Shown one piece after another: positions 1 to 6,980 of a stretch of 64,000 nt of DNA. The translations under genes and the position numbers were made by a program. Location of the stretch: contig CAMQZC010000015.1 of assembly GCA_947039485.1 (NCBI GenBank), forward strand, positions 1 to 64,000. The letters run 5' to 3'. The number at the start of each line of letters is the position of its first letter. The first letter of the stretch is position 1. Origin of the DNA: an uncultured Verrucomicrobiales bacterium (GTDB lineage Bacteria > Verrucomicrobiota > Verrucomicrobiia > Verrucomicrobiales > Akkermansiaceae). The notes beneath the pieces are model-generated. The model worked only from the letters and a program-made list of their open reading frames with translations. It was not told the origin of the DNA and did no database searches.

Positions 1-38
1 GTATAGTAAAGGCTCCTGATAGAGCAATGCTAAGTATA

Positions 39-55
39 GCGGATTAGGAATCCGC
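39..55. repeat. 17-bp palindrome, copy 1 of an inverted pair
   Basis: The sequence GCGGATTAGGAATCCGC has 7-bp arms around a 3-nt centre. The same 17 bp occurs in inverted orientation at 219-235, enclosing 163 bp upstream of the recombinase gene. It is followed by TTGTCTTTT, so this copy alone could also be a terminator for a gene left of the window. Confidence 0.85.
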
Positions 56-218
56 TTGTCTTTTATACTCTGTCTTAATTTACTATTTATCATATTGTTG
101 GTACCTATTCCTTCGCTTCAAATATGCGCTCTTATTAATTAGACGTCTCAAGGGGCTACTTTTGTTTAATCTATCTCTATCTGTATTTTACTGCATTCTG
201 TTGCTCTTTTTATTGACT

Positions 219-235
219 GCGGATTCCTAATCCGC
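219..235. repeat. 17-bp palindrome, copy 2 of an inverted pair
   Basis: GCGGATTCCTAATCCGC is the exact reverse complement of the element at 39-55 and ends 5 bp before the recombinase start codon. No T-run follows it on either strand, so it does not look like a terminator. Candidate roles are a recombinase binding or crossover site, an operator, or a REP-like element. Confidence 0.85.
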
Positions 236-240
236 AACTG

Positions 241-1152
241 ATGATTCATACATCTGATATACAAAGGGAGATTGCCATGCTTTATGCACGGTTTTGCGGT
301 GGAGCGGAGGGTGTAGCGCAAGAAATGCGATTTGGGGCGGCTGTCGAGGAGCTTTTGCGGCTCAAGGCTCATCGCCGACCACGCACGCTCTCTGAGCTGC
401 GCTCGGTTTTTAATCGGATGATGCGCGCGCTGCCTTCCTTGCGGGATAGAGCGCTACATCTCATTGATCCTCGGGAGGCTGAGGATATTTTGATGCAGGT
501 CTTTGCCACGCCTAGGCAGAGAACTAAGGGGCGTATGCTGCTCCATGGCTTATTTGCCCTTGGCTGCCGTCGCTCTTGGTGCTGGAGCAATCCGATTAGC
601 TCTCTAGATGCTCCGCATGTTGAGGAGTCGGAGCTTCATCCCTTGAGTTGGGATGAGTTGCGGCGCTTGCTGCGTGTGGCTCGTCGTCCGCAGCATCGTC
701 CCTGCATGGCTGCTCTGGGTCTGATGCTTTGGGCTGGGGTGCGGCCAGCGGAGTTGGAGCGCTTGGGCTGGGAGTCCTTGCTCTGGGATGAGTCTGTGCT
801 ACTGCTCGAGGCGCGGCAGACCAAGACGGGTGGAGCGAGACATGTGAGCATCTACCCTGCGCTGGCCTCATGGCTGAGCGAGGCTGGTATCGCACAGCAG
901 GGTCCCATCTGCCCACCTAATTGGTCGCGCCGCTGGCGGCAGCTGCGCGATGAGGCGGGACTGATACCATGGCGGCAGGATGTGCTGCGCCACAGCTTTG
1001 CGAGCTATCACGCCAAGATGTGGCATGACTTCCCCCGCCTGCAGGCGGAAATGGGTCATCGCAGCGCACATCTGCTGCGCACGCGCTACCTGAGCATGCG
1101 CGGACTCAAGCGCGAGCAGGTAGCTCGGTTTTGGAGTGCTGGGGGTATCTAG
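241..1152 (+). CDS. Tyrosine recombinase / phage-integrase family protein
   Basis: 303 residues, the usual size of Xer-like or simple-integron-type recombinases. These enzymes cut and rejoin DNA through a covalent phosphotyrosine. Visible catalytic parts are an Arg in GVRPAEL (about residue 167), a Lys in TKTGGARHV (about 199), LRHSFASYHA (about 250), MGHRSAH (about 272) and the nucleophile Tyr in TRYLSMRG (about 283). The His that usually opens the HxxR box is Asp here (DVLR); the paralogue near 29-30 kb shares this, so it is a lineage trait and not damage. The N-terminal SAM-like core-binding domain covers roughly residues 10-130. The ATG at 241 lies 5 bp after an inverted palindrome. The gene converges on the MidA gene with 2 bp between them. 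Target is unknown; site-specific inversion of the upstream segment is inference. Confidence 0.9.
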   Translation: MIHTSDIQREIAMLYARFCGGAEGVAQEMRFGAAVEELLRLKAHRRPRTLSELRSVFNRMMRALPSLRDRALHLIDPREAEDILMQVFATPRQRTKGRMLLHGLFALGCRRSWCWSNPISSLDAPHVEESELHPLSWDELRRLLRVARRPQHRPCMAALGLMLWAGVRPAELERLGWESLLWDESVLLLEARQTKTGGARHVSIYPALASWLSEAGIAQQGPICPPNWSRRWRQLRDEAGLIPWRQDVLRHSFASYHAKMWHDFPRLQAEMGHRSAHLLRTRYLSMRGLKREQVARFWSAGGI

Positions 1153-1154
1153 GC

Positions 1155-2156
1155 TTAGACGTCAAATCTATCTTGCTGCAGTACTTGGAAGTGGTCGCCA
1201 GCCCCAGGGATGGCAATGAGGTGTGCGTCAGCCGCACTATCATCATACGCGTAGGGCGCGAGAAGCTCGTGTTGGGAGCACAGCTTGATGATGTCATCTG
1301 GCGCGTTATGGCGTGCCAGATTGACAAGGTCAGTGAAATTAACGTCGCAGGTGATGTCGCAGTTGCCTGCAAGGGCAGGGAGTTGCTCGACCTCAAGCAG
1401 CTGATGCGCCTTGTAGCCTCTCATGCCGCCCTTGGGACGACGGTAGTAGATGCGCTCGTTGATGTCGCCGTAGTCGATGGTGATGTGGCTGCCTTCCTTC
1501 CAGAGGTGCTGCCAGCTGCTGTACCATCTGTGGTAGCTCTCATGCACCTCGATGATCTGTCCGTCCTGTGCCCATTGGGCAAAGGCGCAGGACTCGGGCA
1601 GGGGGTTTTCCCAAGCCTGCCTGATGACTTGTCCGTCAACGAGGGCAAGTCCGAGCTCATACCAGCGCTCCTCTTGATAGACGAATTGGCGCGCGGGAAA
1701 GGCGTCGGGCAGCTCATTGCTAAAGATGAAGGCTCGTCCGTTGACGGCTTTGAGCGCCTTGTGCATGGTCTCATGCGCACGCACAAATCCACCGCCAATT
1801 TGCCTTTGCAAATCGCGCAGGTGCTCGGAGCGCTCAACCATGTAGTAGCGTGTGCGCAGACGCTCGATGAAGCTGAGTTGCTTCTGGATGCAGAGCATGA
1901 GGTCGGCTGATCCACCACCAATCTCAAGTAAGGGGAGGTGGCGGTTAATCGTCTTGCAGCACTGGCGCCACTTGTCGACAATGGCGCGAGCTAGTAGCGT
2001 GCTCTGCGTCGCTGATGTTGAGAAGTCTCCTCGCCAGCCAATGCCTGGGATATGCTGGCTATAATAACCTTGCTCAGGCTCAAAGAGCGCAATATCCATG
2101 AAGTCAGCCATGGAGAGCCAGTTGCTCTTGGCTAGGATGAAGGAGGCGATTTTCAT
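1155..2156 (-). CDS. MidA-family SAM-dependent methyltransferase (DUF185)
   Basis: 333 residues. It matches the MidA/NDUFAF7 family, S-adenosylmethionine-dependent methyltransferases whose mitochondrial member methylates an arginine of complex I; the bacterial substrate is not established. Family hallmarks are MADFMDIALFEPEQGYYS near the N-terminus, the SAM-binding LLEIGGGSADLM, FIFSNELPDAFPARQF, and a late IDYGDIN. I chose the ATG at 2156 (MKIASFI) over the longer ORF because it follows the nadA stop by 4 bp and fits the family N-terminus. It is probably cotranscribed with nadA. The last 9 bp of the gene (1155-1163) also occur at 139-147, on the other side of the recombinase gene. Confidence 0.88.
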   Translation of the reverse strand: MKIASFILAKSNWLSMADFMDIALFEPEQGYYSQHIPGIGWRGDFSTSATQSTLLARAIVDKWRQCCKTINRHLPLLEIGGGSADLMLCIQKQLSFIERLRTRYYMVERSEHLRDLQRQIGGGFVRAHETMHKALKAVNGRAFIFSNELPDAFPARQFVYQEERWYELGLALVDGQVIRQAWENPLPESCAFAQWAQDGQIIEVHESYHRWYSSWQHLWKEGSHITIDYGDINERIYYRRPKGGMRGYKAHQLLEVEQLPALAGNCDITCDVNFTDLVNLARHNAPDDIIKLCSQHELLAPYAYDDSAADAHLIAIPGAGDHFQVLQQDRFDV

Positions 2157-2160
2157 AGGC

Positions 2161-3090
2161 TTAGCTCTGCTCAAGCATGCGAAGCAGGGGTGCTTCTGCA
2201 CGCAGCCTCAGGGACTCATCGACCTTGACCTCAGGGCTCATGTCGCGAAGGCAGTTGCGAAGCTTCTCCAAGGTGTTCAACTTCATGTAGTCACATTGCG
2301 CGCATGAGCAGGAGAGTGCGTCGATGGGGATGAACTCTTTCTCCGGCACCAGCTTGCGCAGACGGTGGAGGATGCCTATCTCGGTGACGATGATGAATTG
2401 CTGCGCTTCGCTGTGGCGGCAGTAGGGGATCATCTGCTCGGTGGAGCAGATGTGGTCGGCGAGCAGGCGCGTGATCTCACGACACTCTGGGTGGCAGACA
2501 ACCTTCGCATGGGGGTATTTCTCGCGGAGATTGAGGATTTGCTCTTGGGAGAATTGCTGATGCACGTGGCAGTGACCCTTCCACAGAGTCATCTCACGCT
2601 CGCATTGCTTGGCTGTCCATGAGCCGAGGTTCTCATCGGGCACAAAGAGGATGGGGCGATCGCTGGGTGCTGCTGCTACAATCTTGCGCGCATTGCCACT
2701 GGTGACAATCACATCAGAGAGTGCTTTCACCCCGATGGAGCAGTTGACGTAGGCGATGACGTAGTAGTTGAGCTTAGCGTTGTCCTTGAGGAATTGCTCA
2801 AGCTCTGCTGCGGGGCAGGATTGCTCCAGTGAGCAGGCGGCATCAGCATCGGGCAGGATGACACGCTTACTTGGATTGAGAATGACAGCAGTCTCTGCCA
2901 TAAAGTGTACACCGCAAAAGACGATGCAGTCACACTCTGCCTGCTGCGCTTGGCGCGCAAGACCGAGTGAATCTCCGACGAAGTCAGCGATGTCCTGAAT
3001 CTCAGGGAGCTGATAACTATGGGCAAGGATGACGGCCTTGCGCTGGGCTTTAAGTTGCAGAATTTCCTCGCGTAGAGTCTGGCTGGGCAT
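2161..3090 (-). CDS. nadA: Quinolinate synthase A
   Basis: 309 residues, normal for the family. NadA condenses iminoaspartate (from NadB) with dihydroxyacetone phosphate to quinolinate in cytoplasmic NAD synthesis, using an oxygen-labile 4Fe-4S cluster bound by three Cys. Candidate ligands are in YVNCSIG (about residue 117), VCHPEC (about 201-204) and the Cys-rich DALSCSCAQC (about 285-291) before MKLNTLEKL. The substrate-binding AHSYQLPEIQDIADFVGDS and the PDENLG motif are intact. It precedes the MidA gene by 4 bp. No nadB or nadC lies in the window. Confidence 0.97.
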   Translation of the reverse strand: MPSQTLREEILQLKAQRKAVILAHSYQLPEIQDIADFVGDSLGLARQAQQAECDCIVFCGVHFMAETAVILNPSKRVILPDADAACSLEQSCPAAELEQFLKDNAKLNYYVIAYVNCSIGVKALSDVIVTSGNARKIVAAAPSDRPILFVPDENLGSWTAKQCEREMTLWKGHCHVHQQFSQEQILNLREKYPHAKVVCHPECREITRLLADHICSTEQMIPYCRHSEAQQFIIVTEIGILHRLRKLVPEKEFIPIDALSCSCAQCDYMKLNTLEKLRNCLRDMSPEVKVDESLRLRAEAPLLRMLEQS

Positions 3091-3133
3091 GCAGCTAGAC
3101 TAGCACGGTGGAGAGCGTTCGTCAAGGATATCC

Positions 3134-4072
3134 TTAGAAGGGTAGCGCCTCGATAGGAGCTTGCCAGAAACCTGACTGATTGAGCCCGTCATCACTCGTG
3201 CTGGAGCTGGGCTGAGCACTCTTGGTATCCACGACTGGATCGGCGGACTCAGGCTCATAGTCCTGACCATCCAAGATAATGCGGCCGCGCTGAGGCTTTG
3301 GCTTCGTTTTCTTTTTGGCTGAGGCTGCTGAGACGGCCTGCTTCTTATCCTTGCTGTCGATGAAGTCGGAGCAGTCTACGAGGTCTTCGAAATTGAAGGC
3401 GTAGCGCGCCAGCTGCCCAAGATGCTCACTTGAGACATCGTCAAGGTTGATATTAGTTTGACCCTCGCTGTGGCGTAGGGTGATTGTATTGCCGCGGATG
3501 CGGCGTATAGCTGCATCGCTGTAGATTTTGCCTGACTTCGTGCGCAGTGAGCCAATATTGCGACCTGGGAGTAACTGCTGGCGTGCAATACTGCGATTTT
3601 GCTTATCGAGACTCAGGATGTGGTTCTGCTTCTTGATGATATCACCATCAAGCTTTTGGATGGCTTGCTCTTGCGTCTCGATAGCAATGTTTTGCTTGAT
3701 GATTTGGTCTTTCAGTGACTCAAGCTTTTTCTTGAGTTGGATATTCTCATCAGCGGCAAAGCCTTTTTTGACGATGGCTTCGAGCTGGTTGACTAGCTGG
3801 TTGTTCTCCTGCTTAGCATTGTCCATAGGGTTGGGTATGGAGTAGACCGCCATCGTCTGCTGGAACTTCCAGATGCTACCACCCATGATACCGATGATGA
3901 GCAGGATGAGTGCGCCGTCGAGAAGGAGGTTGAGTATGCGCTTTTTGCGGCTAGGTTTCAGGCTTGGCTCAGTTGCGGTGATGCTTGGCGTCGCTTGATT
4001 CTCACTGCTTGGCAGCTGAGCTGCTGTCTTGTCAGAGGATTCTTCCTTCTTCATTTCGTTATTCTGACTCAT
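3134..4072 (-). CDS. Membrane-anchored coiled-coil protein, function unknown
   Basis: 312 residues. A charged cytoplasmic N-terminus (about 45 residues) precedes one transmembrane helix (LLLDGALILLIIGIMGGSIW, about 49-68). A Gln/Lys/Glu-rich coiled coil follows at about 85-160, then a small beta-type module beginning GRNIGSLRTKSGKIYSDAAI and ending SSEHLGQLARYAF (about 168-225), and a low-complexity basic/acidic tail. The beta module resembles the short 'dGk.Y.....v.......i.h..G' segment frequent in verrucomicrobial exported proteins; another copy is in the protein at 54814. The gene overlaps the preceding lipoprotein gene by 4 bp (ATGA), so the two are translationally coupled. Not a recognised family. 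Confidence 0.8.
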   Translation of the reverse strand: MSQNNEMKKEESSDKTAAQLPSSENQATPSITATEPSLKPSRKKRILNLLLDGALILLIIGIMGGSIWKFQQTMAVYSIPNPMDNAKQENNQLVNQLEAIVKKGFAADENIQLKKKLESLKDQIIKQNIAIETQEQAIQKLDGDIIKKQNHILSLDKQNRSIARQQLLPGRNIGSLRTKSGKIYSDAAIRRIRGNTITLRHSEGQTNINLDDVSSEHLGQLARYAFNFEDLVDCSDFIDSKDKKQAVSAASAKKKTKPKPQRGRIILDGQDYEPESADPVVDTKSAQPSSSTSDDGLNQSGFWQAPIEALPF

Positions 4073-4497
4073 GGTTGGCTAGGGAGGATAGAGGATGAAT
4101 CGCTGCTTCCGACGGCTGCTTTGGCTGGCGTAGTCGCCTCATGCTGCAACTTGCTGAATTGCTCGCTGAGGCTTTTGTGACGGTCTTCCAAATCGATGAG
4201 TTGGATTTCGCGATCGGTTTTTTTACCATCAAGTTGACTCGACTTATGGATTGCCGTGGCGAGCTCTGACTCTACTTGGGCAATGCGTTCGGGGATATTG
4301 CTGTCAATATCGCCTGAGCGGCTGATGATGCGCTGTAGGGAGCTGATTTTCTCGCGGAGGTGGAGATTTTGATTTAAAATGGCCGTCAGCTTTTCTGGGG
4401 CGACGCTCTCAGGCTCACAAGAACACAGGGCTAAGGAGAGAGAGAGGATGCAGCAGCTGTTAGTGATGATGTGCTTCACCGTTTTATCATCCCTCAT
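4069..4497 (-). CDS. Putative coiled-coil lipoprotein
   Basis: 142 residues. The N-terminus is basic, then hydrophobic (CCILSLSLALCSC), with a plausible lipobox ending at the Cys of LCSC, so a secreted lipid-anchored protein is likely. The rest is mostly a predicted coiled coil (KISSLQRIISR, ERIAQVESELATAI, DLEDRHKSLSEQFSKLQHE). The stop codon overlaps the start of the membrane coiled-coil gene at 4072 by 4 bp, and the two proteins may pair through their coiled coils (inference). No known family was recognised. Confidence 0.72.
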   Translation of the reverse strand: MRDDKTVKHIITNSCCILSLSLALCSCEPESVAPEKLTAILNQNLHLREKISSLQRIISRSGDIDSNIPERIAQVESELATAIHKSSQLDGKKTDREIQLIDLEDRHKSLSEQFSKLQHEATTPAKAAVGSSDSSSILPSQP

Positions 4498-4598
4498 AGA
4501 GCTCCATCAGTCAAGTCAGTTCTGCGTCTGTCCGGATGAAAGTTTATGGTTGGCAGACTCTGAGGCATATGCTAAAATGCATGAAGTCCCATAGATTA

Positions 4599-4751
4599 AT
4601 GAAAGATTCTCCTCCTCTCATCCCCCTCTCCCTGCGCCTCGTAGCGTTGCTCATGATAACAAGTTGCTTGAGCTCATGCTCATCCATCGTGGGATTAGTT
4701 GAGACCATTCTTACATTGCCCTTTGATATTATCGACGCGGTCCTGCCATAA
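4599..4751 (+). CDS. Small lipoprotein, YceK/YidQ-like
   Basis: 50 residues from the ATG at 4599 (MKDSPPLIPL). A hydrophobic signal segment ends in ITSCLSSC, giving two possible lipobox cysteines, followed by SSIVGLVETILTLPFDIIDAVLP. The short length, Cys-Ser start and 'P(F/L)D...D..LP' ending resemble the YceK/YidQ lipoproteins. Function is unknown. The open frame runs further upstream, but that part lacks signal-peptide character, so the shorter start was preferred. Confidence 0.6.
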   Translation: MKDSPPLIPLSLRLVALLMITSCLSSCSSIVGLVETILTLPFDIIDAVLP

Positions 4752-4789
4752 ACTCACACAAAGGCGAGCTGCTTCAACCCTAACAAATC

Positions 4790-6070
4790 ATGATGATGAA
4801 CACAGCTGAGCCTTCACCCGTCCCCAGTCCCAACCCCCAGACGGAGACTAGCTCCGATAACAGTCTCAGCCCCTCGCTGCTCATTTGGTCGATGGCGGCT
4901 ATGTCGCTGATGCTCTGCTTTCTTGGCGTGGGGTTAATTATCTTTAGCTACTGGACTGAGTTCTCTCTGCTCTGGCGTCTGGGGTGCCTCGCGGGACTCG
5001 GTAGCGCCATCTGGGGCGTCTATGCGCTCTGCTGGCGTTGGTCGATACCGCATCGAGAGCTGAGAGTCGCCTTTGTCTGTGTGACTTGGTTGTTGCTCAT
5101 TGTTGCTGGCAATGAGTTCTTGCGCAGCCACGCGTTTCCCCTGACGAGCGTGGGGCTTGTTTTCTTGCTCGGGCTGCTCGCTGTTGCTCTCCTGATGCCT
5201 AGCCGCTCGGCTATGGCGCTGCTCGCGCTAGGTTGCCTCTTTGAGGTGGCTCTACTGGCGCTAGCGTCCTATAATAGTGGCAACTGGCTGCTGCTCATCG
5301 CAAGTCTCATCTCTCTGCTGATGCTTTGGTCTGAGGGTGGAGCCTACGGGGTACTCAAGAGGCGCGAGGACTTTGCCTCCATCTCTCTACTCGGGCAGCT
5401 TTGCCTAGGCCTGACCCTCATCATCTACCAGCTGCTATTGCTCTATCCCTCACTCCTGCCCCTGCATGAGATTAGCATGCGCGCGAGTTGGATGGATAGT
5501 CTCTCTGTGGCTGGTATCTGGGCGCTTCCCATGCTGCTCTCCCTGCGCGTCCATCAGCTGCGAGCCAAGCGAGAGCACTGCTCGATGGCGCATCCCTCCG
5601 CGTTGCTCTATTTGCTCTGCAAGCTCATCGCTATGCCTCTGAGTCTGTTGCTGCTGAGCTGGCAGTTGCCACTTATCGGGGTCCTCTTCCTCTTCCTCTT
5701 CGCTATGGCAATGGTCTATTATGGGGCGGAGTATCATGAGTATAACCTTGTCTTTCTGGGCGCAGCCATGCTCTTTGTCACGGCTCTCTCCATCCCACTC
5801 TCCCTGCATGCTGGTAGCCTGCTCTCTGGCATGTTCATCCTCCTGCTAGGAGCAGCTCTCCTCTATGCCGCCATCAGGCTGCATCGCCATTATCGCCGAT
5901 TGGAGGCGCAGCTGAAGCTGGCTAAGCAGAGGCAGCTCATCAGTCAGCGACGCCGCGAGGGTATGTCTGATCTGCATGTCAGCCTCGATGATGCGCCGTC
6001 CCCCGAGTTGTCAGCCGAGGAGCAAGACCCCCTCCCTCAGCAGGGTTACCAAGAGCTACTCAAGGATTAA
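4790..6070 (+). CDS. Polytopic membrane protein, DUF2157-like
   Basis: 426 residues with a Pro/Ser-rich N-terminus, about ten or eleven hydrophobic helices (from about residue 30 to 375) and a charged tail with a LKLAKQRQLISQRRREG stretch. The first two helices (LGVGLIIFSYWTEFSLLWRLGCLAGLGSAI, broken by one W) resemble the opening of the DUF2157/DUF4401-like proteins encoded at 51.6-58.6 kb, so it is probably a distant, lone paralogue. Tandem ATGs at 4790-4798 leave the exact start ambiguous. The end overlaps the convergent PfkB gene by 11 bp. Function unknown. Confidence 0.8.
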   Translation: MMMNTAEPSPVPSPNPQTETSSDNSLSPSLLIWSMAAMSLMLCFLGVGLIIFSYWTEFSLLWRLGCLAGLGSAIWGVYALCWRWSIPHRELRVAFVCVTWLLLIVAGNEFLRSHAFPLTSVGLVFLLGLLAVALLMPSRSAMALLALGCLFEVALLALASYNSGNWLLLIASLISLLMLWSEGGAYGVLKRREDFASISLLGQLCLGLTLIIYQLLLLYPSLLPLHEISMRASWMDSLSVAGIWALPMLLSLRVHQLRAKREHCSMAHPSALLYLLCKLIAMPLSLLLLSWQLPLIGVLFLFLFAMAMVYYGAEYHEYNLVFLGAAMLFVTALSIPLSLHAGSLLSGMFILLLGAALLYAAIRLHRHYRRLEAQLKLAKQRQLISQRRREGMSDLHVSLDDAPSPELSAEEQDPLPQQGYQELLKD

Positions 6071-6980
6071 ATCGTACAAGGCGCTCCGCGAGCTCCTGCC
6101 TGCTCAAGCGCAGCAGACCATCCGTACCAAAGCTCTCGCAGGTGGCCGCCGCGACAGTCGCTGCAATCTGCATCCCTCTCTGGAGGGTATCCCATCGCCA
6201 TGGAGAGCCATCATAGCTCTCGACGAGATAAGCGGCCAAGGCCCCCATAAAGGAATCACCTGCTCCCGTGGGGTCGAGCGCATGCTCAAGCGGCCATGCA
6301 GGGCAGTCATATTGCAGGATATCACCTGACTCACTGCGCTGGAAGAGGCTTGCCCCCTCGCTACCGTGCTTCACAATTGCATAGCGAGGACCTGCCGCGA
6401 GAATGGCATGAGCGGCGGCGATCAAATCATCGCCGCCAGCAAAGCAGAGAGCCTCCTCATCATTCATCAGAGCCATATCCACGCGAGAGAGCAGCAGGTC
6501 GACATAATCGCGCTCGCGCTCAATCCACGACTTCATAAAGTCTACCATCAGTAGCTGCGCTCCCTCACTCTGCTCAAGTAGCTGGTACTGCAGGCGAGGC
6601 GTCACATTGCAAAGAGCGATAATCTGAGCCCCACGTAGTTCATCGGCTAGGATAGGCTGCCATGACTCCTGCACACCCTCCACCGTGCGCACTGTCTCGC
6701 GGATATTCATATCATCCTCATACTTGCCCGTCCATGCAAAGGTCTCCCCCTCCATCATCGAGACATGCTGCATGTTCACTCCCTGACCCTCCATCGCCTG
6801 CCAGTAGGCAGGAGGGAAGTCGCTACCTACCACCCCAAAGAGATGGGCGTGATTGGTGATGAGTCGTGCCGCAAGGGCCGCAAAGCTGCCAGAGCCCCCG
6901 AGTACAGAGTTTGCTACACCGAGGGGCGTGATGAGGGTGTCAATGGCGATGGTGCCGTAGATGAGGGCGCGTGTGGTCAT
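6060..6980 (-). CDS. PfkB-family sugar kinase
   Basis: 306 residues. A ribokinase-fold kinase that phosphorylates a sugar or nucleoside hydroxyl with ATP. The N-terminal LGGSGSFAALAARL corresponds to PfkB signature 1, and DPTGAGDSFMGALAAYL (about residue 245) to signature 2, with the catalytic Asp in GAGDS. Substrate cannot be assigned. It is the last gene of a coupled minus-strand operon PHP - ligA - pfkB; its ATG overlaps the ligA stop by 4 bp. The 3' end overlaps the membrane protein gene on the other strand. Confidence 0.9.
   Translation of the reverse strand: MTTRALIYGTIAIDTLITPLGVANSVLGGSGSFAALAARLITNHAHLFGVVGSDFPPAYWQAMEGQGVNMQHVSMMEGETFAWTGKYEDDMNIRETVRTVEGVQESWQPILADELRGAQIIALCNVTPRLQYQLLEQSEGAQLLMVDFMKSWIERERDYVDLLLSRVDMALMNDEEALCFAGGDDLIAAAHAILAAGPRYAIVKHGSEGASLFQRSESGDILQYDCPAWPLEHALDPTGAGDSFMGALAAYLVESYDGSPWRWDTLQRGMQIAATVAAATCESFGTDGLLRLSRQELAERLVRFNP

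Noticed and set aside
1131-1910. Long plus-strand open frame
   Set aside because: It is antisense to the well-supported MidA-type gene and has no family-like sequence.
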